From Pontederia crassipes (lineage: Eukaryota > Streptophyta > Magnoliopsida > Commelinales > Pontederiaceae), in contig CM060188.1 of the NCBI GenBank assembly GCA_030549335.1, positions 68,602,696 to 68,666,695 of the forward strand: 64,000 bases of DNA, given 5' to 3'. Under the pieces are notes generated by a model, which saw only the letters and a program-made list of their open reading frames with translations, was not told the origin of the DNA and ran no database searches. Each line of letters begins with the position of its first letter. The first letter of the stretch is position 1. The translations under genes and the position numbers were made by a program. Shown here piece after piece: positions 11,823 to 23,333 of the stretch.

Positions 11823-11911
11823 TAAATTACTTTAAAAAGGAGGCGGTGTTGTCCCCCTCCTCATCGGCGCAGGAGGGAGAGGGTGTTGTCCCCTACCAGC
11901 GAGATCGGGGG
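11823..11911 (+). other. Right flank of the MULE
   Basis: Carries the same TACTTTAAAAAGGAGG / TTGTCCCC / ACCAGCGAGATC block as the left flank near 4478-4550, in direct orientation. Confidence 0.45.
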
Positions 11912-12274
11912 ATTATAACTAATTAAAATATTAATTTATACATGCTAATGAAATGATTTAGTAGTATTAAAAAAATATTGGATGAATAATTATAATAGAT
12001 AACTATAAGATATCATTGACTATATTTTTTAATTATACTAGATATGTACTAGATATGATTATGTAGTAGCATTTTTTATCATTTCTCAATCATTGATTTT
12101 TATATCATAGCGTAATTATTTAAGAACAAAGTGATGTTGCAAATAAATGTTTTCCAACGTAAATATTTTAGCAATAATAAATATATGATATGATTGACAC
12201 TATTAAAATTAAAATATGTTAAATAATAATTGAAATAGTATAGGTATTGTTTTTAAAAGTATAGTAGTAACAAA

Positions 12275-12316
<42 letters not shown>

Positions 12317-12440
12317 GTTGGCAAATAATGCATATTCATTTAAGGATTATAATTTTAATAAAATTTATAATAAAATTAAGTTGTTTCTTTTATTATCATC
12401 TTATATTAATCATATGGGATTAGATAAAGTTACAAAATGT
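11912..12440 (+). repeat. Direct duplication, copy A (unoccupied)
   Basis: AT-rich block beginning TTATAACTAATTAAAATATT and ending near GGATTAGATAAAGTTACAAAA. It is repeated with moderate divergence at 13250-13427 plus 14216-14466. It contains an (AT)n tract at 12277-12314. No coding potential. Confidence 0.75.
12277..12314. repeat. (AT)n microsatellite
   Basis: 38 bp of uninterrupted AT dinucleotides. The equivalent site in copy B has a shorter tract at about 14322. Confidence 0.95.
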
Positions 12441-13014
12441 GTTTATATCATTTATAAAAGTAACTTTAACTTCAAGATTATAAATTGATATCATTTATCT
12501 CGCATATGCAAAGTCAAAAGGAAAGTGACACTATAAAATAAGAAGGATTTATAATTTTGATAATTGTCTTATCGGATGAAATCAAACTTTTTTCAATAAG
12601 GCTCATAATTTTGATAAAAAATTTGTGGTCGGCACTAAAATAAAATATATTTTAAATAAATTTTAATAATTATTAGCATAAACATAACATTCATATATAT
12701 AGCATTTATATATTATATTAAATGGAAGATAGACTTTGTGTTAATTTTGTATGAAGTCAAGTATATACTTAATTATAATAACAATTATATATTACATATA
12801 AGGAGAGGTAAAAGATGTTAAGTGACACTTTTAAAATAATTATTATTAAAAAATAATTTATATATGATAGATAATTTATTGTGTATATTATTAAAATGAA
12901 CAATGAAAAAAAATAACTTGATTATAAAGCAATTTCAAATTGAAGCAAATAAACTTATATTGTTTTAATTACTCCCACATTTGTACTACTTCTACTACTA
13001 CAACAACAACAAAC

Positions 13015-13060
<46 letters not shown>

Positions 13061-13249
13061 GTATAATATTTACTTATATATAAAATAAAAATAGACACCT
13101 GTCTCACGACATACTCATAATATTCATAAATTTTTTAAGTAATAAAAATATATGAATGTTGAGAATAAATTTTTAAACATATAATATTTTATGCTATAAC
13201 ATACATGGAGAATAAGATATTTGACAAATGTCAAACAATCATATAAAAT
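12441..13249. other. AT-rich spacer between duplicated blocks
   Basis: No coding potential. It contains a compound microsatellite at 13001-13055 (CAA units, then TA units). Confidence 0.5.
13001..13055. repeat. Compound (CAA)n-(TA)n microsatellite
   Basis: About 28 bp of imperfect CAA repeats runs directly into about 27 bp of TA repeats. Confidence 0.9.
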
Positions 13250-14466
13250 GTTATAACTAATTAAAATATTAATTTACACATGCTAATGAAACAGTTTAGT
13301 AGTAGCTACAAAATTCTTGGATGAATAATTATAAAGGATAACAATAAAATATCATGGACTATATAATTTATCAATTATACTAGATATGGTTATATAGTAA
13401 TCATTTATCAATCAATCATTTATATTTGAGATTAATGGAAATGTAACACCCTTTAGGTGAAACATTGTGCAACGCTTTCATCTCGACCATTCATTTTCCA
13501 TCAACGATTTAGAATATTTATCATTTTTTCTCTCTCTCTCTTCTACTCCCATGATCTCTCCCCCCCCCCAACTCACGCCACCGCCACGTCCGCTCCGATA
13601 ACCGCCGTCGCTGCGCCCCCTTCGATCGCTGTTGCCACCACTTGCGAGAGTCGCCCACCTCTGCATCTTCTCTCTCTCGACGATCGACGACGAGATCTGA
13701 TCGAATGCAGCTATTGGGGGTGGCGAACAGCGATGGACGCTCAGAGAATCAGCGCGGCGCTCGGAACGGGGTTGGGTTGGCACTCACTCTCGCAAGGGTG
13801 GGGGCGCCGAAAATCACAGAGGGAAATGGAGGTTCCGACGGTCGTAGGGATCGGGGGCCGTCATCGCTCGTGGTGGTGCTCGCAAGGGTTGGGGGGATGT
13901 TAGGGTCGCAGGGGTGGCGGTCGATCCAAACGTCGGGGTCACAGGTCGGGGTTGGGGGAACGTGGGGTCACAAGGGTTGTTGGGGACACCCGGGGCAGCA
14001 GGATTTGGGGGATGCCGGGGACGCAGTGTCGAGGTTGCAGCCGAAGTGGGTCGACGGTGGCGGCTCGGAGGGGAGGATGAGATCAGGTAAGAGAGAGAAG
14101 AGAGAAAGAAAGTGCATTGATCTGGACCATAGAAGTAAAACGAATGGTCCAGATTAAGGCGTTGCACAATGTTTCACCTAAAGGATGTTACACTTCCATT
14201 AATTCCTTTATATTTATATTGTATATGCAAATATTGTTTCCAACTTAGATATTTTAGCAATAATATATATGATATGGTTGAAAACATTACAATTAAAATA
14301 TGTTAAATTATAATTGAAGTAATATATATATATATATATATATTTGTTGGAAAAATAATGCATATTCATTTAAGAATTTGATTATAATTCAAACAAACAT
14401 TATAATAAACTTATTTTTTATTGTCATATTATATTAATTATATGAGAATGGATAAAGTTATAAAAT
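13250..14466 (+). repeat. Direct duplication, copy B (split by a MULE)
   Basis: Matches copy A from TTATAACTAATTAAAATATT on, but is interrupted between 13427 and 14207 by the small MULE. After it the match resumes (TTTCCAACTTAGATATTTTAG versus TTTCCAACGTAAATATTTTAG in copy A). Confidence 0.75.
13428..14206. mobile_element. Small non-autonomous MULE with 9-bp target duplication
   Basis: A 779-bp element. Left end: GAGATTAATGGAAATGTAAC, then ACCCTTTAGGTGAAAC and ATTGTGCAACGC. The right end is its inverse (GCGTTGCACAATGTTTCACC ... TTCCATTAATTCC), giving terminal repeats of about 57 bp. The flanks are both TTTATATTT (13419-13427 and 14207-14215), a 9-bp duplication diagnostic of Mutator-like elements. 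The interior is GC-rich, unlike its surroundings, with 101-171 codon frames on both strands and no transposase. That is the pattern of a Pack-MULE carrying captured sequence, but I recognise no donor gene. Confidence 0.85.
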
Positions 14467-15058
14467 CATATGAACAAACTTTATTATGAGGAGTTTAATG
14501 TAGGTGTAAGCATTTTCCATGTGAGCTCGTGTCAAGAGATTTTATATTTACTTTTATTTATTTATTCATTAATAGTTTGGACGATCATTAATAATAATAA
14601 AAATACGATACAAATCATCAACGATAATTATATTAATTATTTTCAAAATTTTATGAACTTATGCACATTATTATTCTTCATATTATACATAACCATTGTT
14701 TTATAATATTTTACATTATAAAATTATTTCTTATTATTATTGATTATCCTCTAACTATTAACGAAGAAATATATGTATAAAAAAGTATGAGTAAAATTGT
14801 TTAACGCATGCTTCACAAGAAAGCGTTTCACATCTACATTAAATCCTATTATGAGCATATGTTAAGTGTTAAACTTTGTAACTTGTGAGTTCAAAATATA
14901 TATACATTTTTTTCTAAATATGGAAACATTTTTTAGTTAAATATATTTACTTATATGATTTTATATGAAGGTTTAAAAATAAATAGAGAGAAAGAAAAGT
15001 CAATGGTATATGTATTTTAAAAATATATATAATTATATGATAAATTTTATTTGTACCA
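14467..15058. other. AT-rich sequence left of a Helitron-like end
   Basis: No gene is recognised. It may be the interior of a non-autonomous Helitron whose 3' end is at 15085. A 5' TC terminus was not identified. Confidence 0.3.
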
Positions 15059-15085
15059 CCTGCGCATTGTGCGGGTATAAACTAG
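15059..15085 (+). mobile_element. Helitron-like 3' terminus
   Basis: A GC-rich hairpin (CCTGCGCATTGTGCGGG, two wobble pairs) is followed after six bases by CTAG and then T. Helitrons end in a short 3' hairpin followed by CTRR and insert between A and T. Only the terminus is supported, as no Rep/helicase gene is visible. Confidence 0.5.
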
Positions 15086-15118
15086 TTATTATAATAGTAA
15101 CAAAAGTTAAATAATAAG

Positions 15119-15170
15119 ATATGATTAAAAAGTATGAGAAGATATGATTAAAAAGTATGAGAATATAGTT
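15119..15170 (+). repeat. Short tandem duplication
   Basis: AGATATGATTAAAAAGTATG occurs twice in tandem, each followed by AGAA. Confidence 0.8.
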
Positions 15171-16140
15171 ATTATGACAAATGACAAGAATAACTATATT
15201 CTTATTTTGATATTAAAAGTAGTTATTCACAATTTTGTAGACGATTTTGAGAAAAATAAATTTTCTTCAAGATATTCTTATTTTTTTCCTCTTGATTAAT
15301 TATATTTCGAGGATATCTCAATATTCCCAAACGAAAGACTTGTATGACAAATAACTAATGGAGAAATGATGTGGGATGATATGATGAACGATGTGTTGAT
15401 AAAATATGGTGTGATATTAGAAAGTTCATATTTGAATAATAAATTATAAAAGATGTAAGGTGATATAATAAAAGTCACATTTATGTAAAAGACATTTTTA
15501 CCTTTCATTATATATTAAACTATTTATAATATTTAATGACTAACAAGTATTTATTAATTTTTAAAGGGGAAAGGAAACAAGTATTTATCATATAATTCTT
15601 TATCACTGTATGATTATTTTATTCATTTATTTTAAAATATAAAAAAGAAAAATAAATATAAATAAAAAATGTTTTTATCATAATATTTGTTTAGGAATAT
15701 GGGAGAGAAGAGAGGGTAATGAGAGAGAAGAGAAGAGAAGTAAATTTTGTTTATCACGATTGGAGATAAATTAAGCTAATCGCGAGGAAAATAAAATTAT
15801 AAATTTTAAAACAAGATCGTGCAAGGAAGCGAATAGACACAATAAGACTATATATATCCAAGACAAACCATGAAGGAAATGTACACTTGGTGATGGAATG
15901 CACCATGATTGCCTTGTGTTTATATACTTATGCACAGTTATACCATTATCACTGATGAATCGAAGCATTTTGTTAAACATTAAGAGGAAGCCAAATTACG
16001 GCTCAGAATGTGCATTCAGTAGCTTCTAAGCTTCTGGTTGGTTGACTACTTGCCTGTCCTCTTTAATTCTTCCACTACGTACTTTCCTCTTGATTGGACG
16101 ATTGGATTCGGTGCCAAGTTATTTTGTTGTTTTATAGCAA
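15171..16140. other. Spacer and 3' flank of the syntaxin-like gene
   Basis: AT-rich and without a supported gene. The part next to 16140 should include the 3' UTR of the minus-strand gene. Confidence 0.45.
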
Positions 16141-19100
16141 TTAGAACAGAGGCAGCATCAGATAATTTACCTCCTGCTGTCCAGCAGCATGGAAGAAGAA
16201 GCCTTTAATTGGAGTGAAAACAAATGGTACTGCAAAATAGCAAACAAGACCAGTTAGCATGATGCCTCAGTAAAGTTTTTTTTTTTTCGTGAATTTTCTG
16301 AAGTCAAAAGTGTCAACAAACTGCATAAAAGAGCTTAAATGCTCGCTGTCAAGGAACTGATAGTGAACTTGCGAACAAAAGAAGTAAAATAGATCAATCA
16401 TGGTATCGAGAACAACAACAACAACAAAGCCTTATCCCACTAGGTGGGGTCGGCTACATGGATCATACGATGTTCATAAGATTCGACATGATTTTATGTT
16501 GGCTGTCGGGGCCTAACACAACCCTCCTCCTTTATCCGGGCTTGGGACCGGCTATAAAATATAGGCGGAGTTAATCATGGTATCGAGAAGACTGATATAA
16601 ATACTATGAAAGAGCTTAATTATGAACTGGGATCAATTTAATTCAAAAGATCTTATTCACACATCTTAATTGAGAGATATTGTAAGTCTTGTTCCTGTTA
16701 TCATTGAATGCGTTTTCCTTTCTGAAAAGATTGTTCTGAATTAAACTAGAAGCTACAAACAAAGTCTTGTTCTTTTTGTTTCTAGGTGAAAAAAGATTAT
16801 TTCTGAAGGAAACTGAAAGCAAACTATAGCCATAAATCTGGAACAGACAAAAATAAAACCATAAGCAATAGTAATCCCTCCCATCCTCAAAAGAGTACGC
16901 ATAACTTTGCAGATAGATCACAAGCACGGTGGTCTAAGATAAGATTCAGTACTGGAAAAGTATATTACTGTGCACTAGAACAGAAGAAAAAAAATAAGGT
17001 AAACTCTTGATTGAAGACCAAGAGGACTGATTAAGCACTCTGCAGTTCGTAATCCTGTGAATTATGCTGGAACTTAAGTAGTAACTAAAAGAACAATGAT
17101 ATAACTGAACAAATAATATTATATTATGTGACATGATACTCTATCTGACAAATAAGTGAACGATATTTCAACTCAAATAGTGAAATGCCATGAAAAGAGT
17201 TCTTTCGGGCCTCATTGATTAATTGTAAAATCCTGAAGCACATTTAGAGCAGTTTGTAACAACAGAGAAACACATCCTGGTAGTCTATGTTGAACTTACC
17301 AATTAAAATAATACTCAAGACAAGTAGTAAAGTGACTCGCAGAGTGCGACTAAATTGCATTAAAGATTGGGATCCTTGTATATTCCTTTGAACTCCATTT
17401 CCTCTTCCGTATAGTTGCTGAGATATGAGAAGTTTAGGATCTTCTGTGCAACTATTGTAGCAACTCCTGCTTCTCTCAGTCAACCCATTAATTCCCTGAG
17501 CAAATGCATTTACAATGAACTATCAATAGGTAATGATTTCACAGAGTGCCAAAAGCTGATCAAGGAAGAGAAATCAGACAATTTGATGGCATCAATTGCA
17601 TGCTAAAATCAATCCAGTTAATCTTGTCAAAGCACAATTAATAGGACATGAGTCACATGAGTTACAACAGCAACAAAGCTAGCGGCATATTAATATAGGA
17701 TAAAACTTCAATTTTTATTAGTTAGCATCCAGGATCTTGAGATTTTTTAGATTCAAAAATCTAAAAATATAAGCAGTAAAGTGATAATATTGAATCCCTA
17801 AAATGTGTGATACGAGTGTAAAGAAATAAATCATTAAGTGGATGATAATACACCTTTGGAAAATATGGTTGATCAGCTATCTATGAAGAAAAGGAAAATA
17901 GATGACCATAATAAACTTGTGAGGTTCGTGTCTTACCTGAGTAATCCAAGTTACTCTCTTGTCAAGGTAATTTGATAAGCCATGTCCTGATGGCAGGTGC
18001 TCCTCAGTTTTAGCTTTTCGAAAACTGTTCTTAAACCACTTAAACTTCGCTATCAATTCAAGGCTTCTTAAAAGGCGATATAACTCGGGTACACGCTTTG
18101 GAGTATCTTGTCTATTTTCAATTATTCTTTCGCTTGTGTCCTCGTTATCATCAATAACAATCTTCCAAGAATCAGTATCCAAAGGACTAGCATTTTTCAG
18201 TCCATTTAATTGCTCTGGTTCCATAGAACCTTCAACATTTTTGCTTTCAGAGGATTCTTTCTCAAAAACTTCAATGCATCTCTCATCTTTATAATTTCCA
18301 GTTTTATCTTTAAACATGCTTCTGCAGTCAACGTTAATTCGCGCTTGGGTTGAAGATACATCACACTTGATAACTTTGGCTTGTCTTTCTCGATCATACT
18401 CACACTTTCCAGAAAGGAAGTCAGCAAAATCATCCCTTTCTTCCTTGTCTAATTGGACCCAGCGAAATGATTGTTTTCGCTCTTCGCTAAGTGTATTACT
18501 CAGTGCCTTTTCTACCTCCGCAATTTGATTTCCAATTGCAGTTATAAACTGCTTATGCCTGACTATGGTATTCTCCACTGAGCATTTATCATCACTCAAT
18601 TTGATAGCCCTTTCAAACTCATCCAACTGAAAAAAAAAGCATAATAATTTCAACATGAGTTACCATAGCAAAACATGAAAGGCTGAAGCTAGATTATTCG
18701 ACTCATAAATGAACCTTAAAATAATTAGAAAGCTCACGGAAGAAAGGGATTAACCTGCCACTTTGCTGTGCCAAGAGCAATTTGAAGCTCCCTGCACATT
18801 TCATCTGATTCTTCTACATTAAATTTATCCTGTCGATGACGCAACCATACTCTATACACAGATAACATTCTGAAAGAAGCAAAATGCTAAATCAGTTGCA
18901 GAAATGAAATCGAATACATAAAATTTGCATTTTACATAGAAGATGACCGTATTAAGCCGCCCAAGAGAGAATACGATCATTTCCACCCAGCCAAAAAAAA
19001 AAAAAAGGATTTTTGTACAGAAATACGAGCAATTTGATGAAGGCAGCAACGAATTCAGTCAAAATACAAAGTTAACATCGATTCACATCACAAATCCCAT

Positions 19101-19249
19101 TAATACACAAACCCCCAAAAAGAACGCATAAAGAAAAATCGTCTAAGCATGAAGACAAGGACATACACATCAGCCGATTCCTGAACCTCCTCCGCGGCGG
19201 AGAAGAACAAATCCTTCTGCCACTGATCGAAGCTACCACCCACAGCCAT
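16141..19249 (-). CDS. Syntaxin/t-SNARE family protein with syntaxin-6 N-terminal-like domain (5 exons)
   Basis: A plant membrane-traffic protein of the group annotated as Syntaxin/t-SNARE family. Exons: 19249-19167, 18869-18755, 18626-17937, 17495-17300 and 16229-16141, all with GT-AG introns and matching phases, giving about 390 residues. Exons 1-3 encode the syntaxin-6-like helical N-terminus: SFDQWQKDLFFSAAEEVQES, VYRVWLRHRQDK, CRELQIALGTAKWQLDEFERA, RHKQFITAIGNQI, then RWVQLDKEERDDFADFLSG. The middle is acidic and poorly conserved. Exon 4 holds GINGLTERSRSC and begins a single C-terminal membrane segment (about residues 349-368, TLLLVLSIILIVPFVF) completed by exon 5. No clear SNARE helix with a central Gln layer is visible, so fusion activity is unproven. 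The last intron contains a SINE. The last exon is the least certain, as its placement rests on splice signals and phase. Confidence 0.85.
16413..16572 (-). mobile_element. Au-type SINE in the last intron of the syntaxin-like gene
   Basis: About 160 bp, minus orientation, ending in a (TTG)n tail (plus-strand ACAACAACAACAA at 16411). It is flanked by a 17-bp direct repeat AATCATGGTATCGAGAA at 16396-16412 and 16573-16589. Internal signatures GTGGGGTCGGCTACATGGAT, CCTCCTCCTTTATCC and GGCTTGGGACCGGCTAT are those of the widespread plant Au SINE. Its 3' 60 bp resembles the tail of the LINE at 45.5-46.0 kb. Confidence 0.85.
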
Positions 19250-19830
19250 GAGCGCGGACGAGGAAACCTCCACAATCTCCTCGTCCCGCCCCCAAAGCAG
19301 CCAACCAGAAACGCAAAACAACAAACAGATTCCGGTGGTATCCTTTCCTTGCAAGGCGGAAAAGAGCAAAGACGCGACTTTTATCTCCGAAACGGCAACA
19401 GCGCAAAGCAAAGAAACCCACCCGATCGCAACAACGTCCTCCTGGAAACCCCTCTCCGACGTCCCTCCCCTTCAGAAGCAAAAGTAACAGCAGAAGGACG
19501 AACGCAGAAGCAACCAAGGAGAGAGCACGCGAGAGAGGGACAAAGAGGCTCCTCTGTAGCCCCTGAAGCGCTGCGTGGGCGAGCACCCTTTGGAGGCCGA
19601 CAAGGCTCGGCGTCGGCGGGTCAGTGCGACGCCCACTCGTCCAACCTGTAGTTGTTGGGAATCCGGCGCAGCGCAGTGCCCAACCACCGCTGCGTGGGGC
19701 CGCGACAGCACCACTACAACCTCCACCTCAGACCCCTTCCAGATCGTTTTGTTCGAGCCGTGTAGATTTTTGTTACGTTTCTTTTTGTCGCCTGATTGCG
19801 TAATTTATAGAAACAGAATAAAATAAAATA
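19250..19830. other. Promoter/5' flank of the syntaxin-like gene
   Basis: GC-richer than the surroundings and open in several frames on both strands, which probably reflects composition. In-frame upstream Met codons on the minus strand exist, but homology supports the start at 19249. No clear TATA box was identified. Confidence 0.4.
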
Positions 19831-22800
19831 AACAGGTTAATAGGAAAATCTTAATGATGTATTAATTCGGAATCTTAATCATTTATGAATTCGGAAATCT
19901 ACTCCAAGTATGATTGCAACCTGACTAGGGTTTCTTTTTTCTTCTGGGTGTTAATATTAGTTATGCAAGATAATCAGCTTGGTTTAAGAATATAAAATAT
20001 TCTTTAAAATAAAAATTATTTTAAAATTAGAATTTCATTTATATTCTACTTAAAACCCAAATAAAATTTTCTATTTTGAATTAATAAATTTTTTATATTA
20101 AAATAACATTTTTTAAAAAAAATATTACTATTCAAAATAAAATATTATAAATTCATTATTAAGAATATCATGCGTGTAAAAATGATCATAAATTATAACT
20201 TATGTCTATTTTTATTCTTTTATACAATTTGTTATGTTTAACAAATAATTTTTATTAAATTTATAAATAAATCCCTAACATAGCCTTTAAAGATTTTGAC
20301 ACAAGGCGTTATAAGTTAGTCCATCTAACTTTTAAAGTATATAGTTTAGAGATTTTGTATTCTATCTATCATACCCTCATTCTTTGTAATATAAAACTTT
20401 ACTTAATTTTTTAAACATCATATATTATTTCTTATTTAATATATCACGTCTTTAATTTTATTTAACACTCAAACAAAATTTTTATTTAAAACAATCAATA
20501 CTTTTTATTAAAATAATAACTTTAAAATATCTATATTTAAAATAAAATATTATAAGTTAATTATTATGGATATGATGGTTATAAGAATAAATCTAAATTA
20601 TATTCTATTTTTGTCATTGTATAAGTATATGCTAATTCAATCGTTGTATTACCAAAAAGATTTTTATCAAATTTATAAGCAAATCACTATTATCTAATCA
20701 AATCATTATGAACCATTAATCTCTAATTAAATCACTAACTTGTCAAATAAAATATATACTCTAATCAAATCATTATCCTCTAGTCGAACCATTATCATTT
20801 AATCAAACTGCTAACTTTGTCAAACACGACCTAAGTTAAGTTTGTGATGATTTTGTGATAATAATGTGTTCATGTTACTTTTGTTGTGCAATTAATGGTC
20901 ATTAAAATTCGACCTTGTTTTCATTTTATGCCACGTGAAAGAGCAATGTTAATAATTTAGGAAATATAATAAGCTAATTTTGGGGATCAATGAAGACTTA
21001 AAGCTTTAATTAACATTAAGACAATAATTTAGGAAGAGTTAAATTCCCAATTTTAAACCATGATATTGAGAGATATTATAACATGCAATTAGTTCAATAT
21101 CCCATTTTAGGTCAGATTGCATATGCAAAGATATTATGCTCCTATTTGTGTATTTAGCAAGTGTTTGGGCATGGTAGAATGAAATAAAAAAGATAATAAA
21201 TTTAGTTATTCAATATTTCAATATCAATAATCAAATATTGGTAATTATGAAAATTTGTATACGGAGTCTACTTATTCTTCCAAATATTTTAATAGGATGC
21301 AAATTACGCAATCAGGAATTGTTTGAGAGAGGAACATCATAAGAACATCTTTTATTCTCAACTTTTCGTTCAAACAGTCTAACTCCACATCAAGAAAGAA
21401 AAAAAACGTAGGGATACATTTGTTCTAACTCCACCAAAAAACAAATGAGTTCTTCATTTGTTCTCATTCTAGAAACAAAATAAGAACAAATGAATTTGTT
21501 CTTTGAAGATGCCAAACAACCTCTATAAGTAAATCAAATATGGTCATAAGAAAATAATATTTTCAATAATACGAGCTCGAGAACAATGAAGATATAGTAC
21601 ATGATGTAGAGTGGATGTAGCATATGTTTAAAGTGTTTTCTTTGTTTGAATTTATTATTTAATAATTTACTTTATTAGTTAAATAGTAAATTTGGTTATG
21701 ATCATATCATTTAATGGTCAAAATTATTTTTAGAATTAGTTATCTAATGATAATAAGTTTTTATCTATTTTTAAATTATTATTTGATTAATTCGATAAGC
21801 ATGCCATAAGTTGTTCAAATTAATCGACAAGTAAAAAAAAAAAGCAAGTACTACACACCCTCATTTGCCTTTGACAACTTATATAAAAAAACCTTTATCA
21901 TTAAATCGCATATAAGTCATAAATATAAATTCCAGAAATTCACATATTTCTTTCCCATTGTCAATTCACATAATAATCTATTGAGAATCACAACTTTTCT
22001 TTACATAATTGCCTTAAATTGTGTTTGAAATATATTAACAAATCTTAATTTGATTAAATTTAACAAACTAATATTAAATTTAATAAAAATTAAATTTTAA
22101 TCATATAATCATCATTTAATAATTCTGATCTGATTCGTTAATTACACATTGATTATATAAAAAATTAATTGCATGTTATTTAATCCATTGATCGGTGGAT
22201 CAATAATTAAGATGCACTCAGCGTTTCTCGAAAATGAAAGGTACTACGAAGGTACGTTAATTTTTTTTCATGAAAAAATAATTGTGATGTGCAAGAAAGT
22301 AATTTAAAATTTAAAATAATCCCACCAAACTCTCAAAACGATATAAATAAGTCATGATTTTATTGGAATCTAAGCGGATGGATAGGGACCGTGAGGAAGA
22401 TGCCACGTCAAAAATCAAGCGAGCCCATTTACGAGCCACTTCCTTAACCACCAATTTTTGTATTCTAAACCAATCAATGTTTTTTTATAAGACAAGGAAT
22501 CATTATTTAAATACATGATGGACTTATGACATAGATAAAAAAAATTCAAACTATTTTGTTTCTAAAAAACAACAATCTCGTCAATTACATCCCAAGTTCG
22601 AGTTTCACTATAAAAAAAATAAGCATTCATTTAGTTTCCACTTTATGTTTTCTCACTAGATTTTAGACCTCTCATTATAATAAAAAAATATTTCGAAATA
22701 GTTTTTAATGTACATAATATTTATTATTATGATATGAGCTAAAATCTCAAACAACCGGATATTAATATTTATGGGAAAAAATTCACACAAATTTTACTCT

Positions 22801-23328
22801 TCTCTCTCTTTCTTCTTTATTTTTTTCAAAGAAGTGTTCATGATTTGTATTTAATGGCACCTTGCTTGTGGAGTACATATGACTTCCATTCCTAAAGTGC
22901 ACGATTCAAAGAAGCGATTAATTTTATTTCAACGATAAAATTATTTTATTCGGCAATAATGCATTAGTGATTTCGTACGTAACACTTCACAAAAAACAAA
23001 AACAAAAAAAAAGAACACGTAAGAAGATAATGCATGCGGCTTGTGTCACAATTGGGAATATAAAACCTCATTTATGGCTTAATTTGTTTGGGAATTAAGT
23101 TCTGTATGCATATATTTTTACTTCGTTCTTTTGATAAGAATAATGATATTCTAGGACAATTTGTCTTTACTTTTTTTTAATTCTGTCATCATTTATTAAC
23201 GTAGGGTGCATATGTATGTAAAATTAATGTTTAATAATAAAAATTAAAATAAGACTTAATTCTCATGTGTTATTCTCATACCAAATAAGCATCTTTCAAA
23301 TATTCTTTTTCTTATCTTATGGACTCCA
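19831..23328. other. AT-rich intergenic sequence without genes
   Basis: About 3.5 kb with no open frame above background, no RNA gene and no transposon family I can name. Around 21160-21520 the phrases GTGTTTGGGCAT and GATGCCAAACAAC face each other and may be worn ends of a small inverted-repeat element. Support is weak. Confidence 0.5.
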
Positions 23329-23333
23329 CGTAT

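Noticed and set aside
19575..19826. Small plus-strand gene divergent from the syntaxin-like gene
   Set aside because: Short, no domain, and located in GC-rich promoter sequence with many random open frames.
21160..21520. A small inverted-repeat transposon
   Set aside because: Only short facing phrases (GTGTTTGGGCAT / GATGCCAAACAAC) were found, without clear ends or a target duplication.
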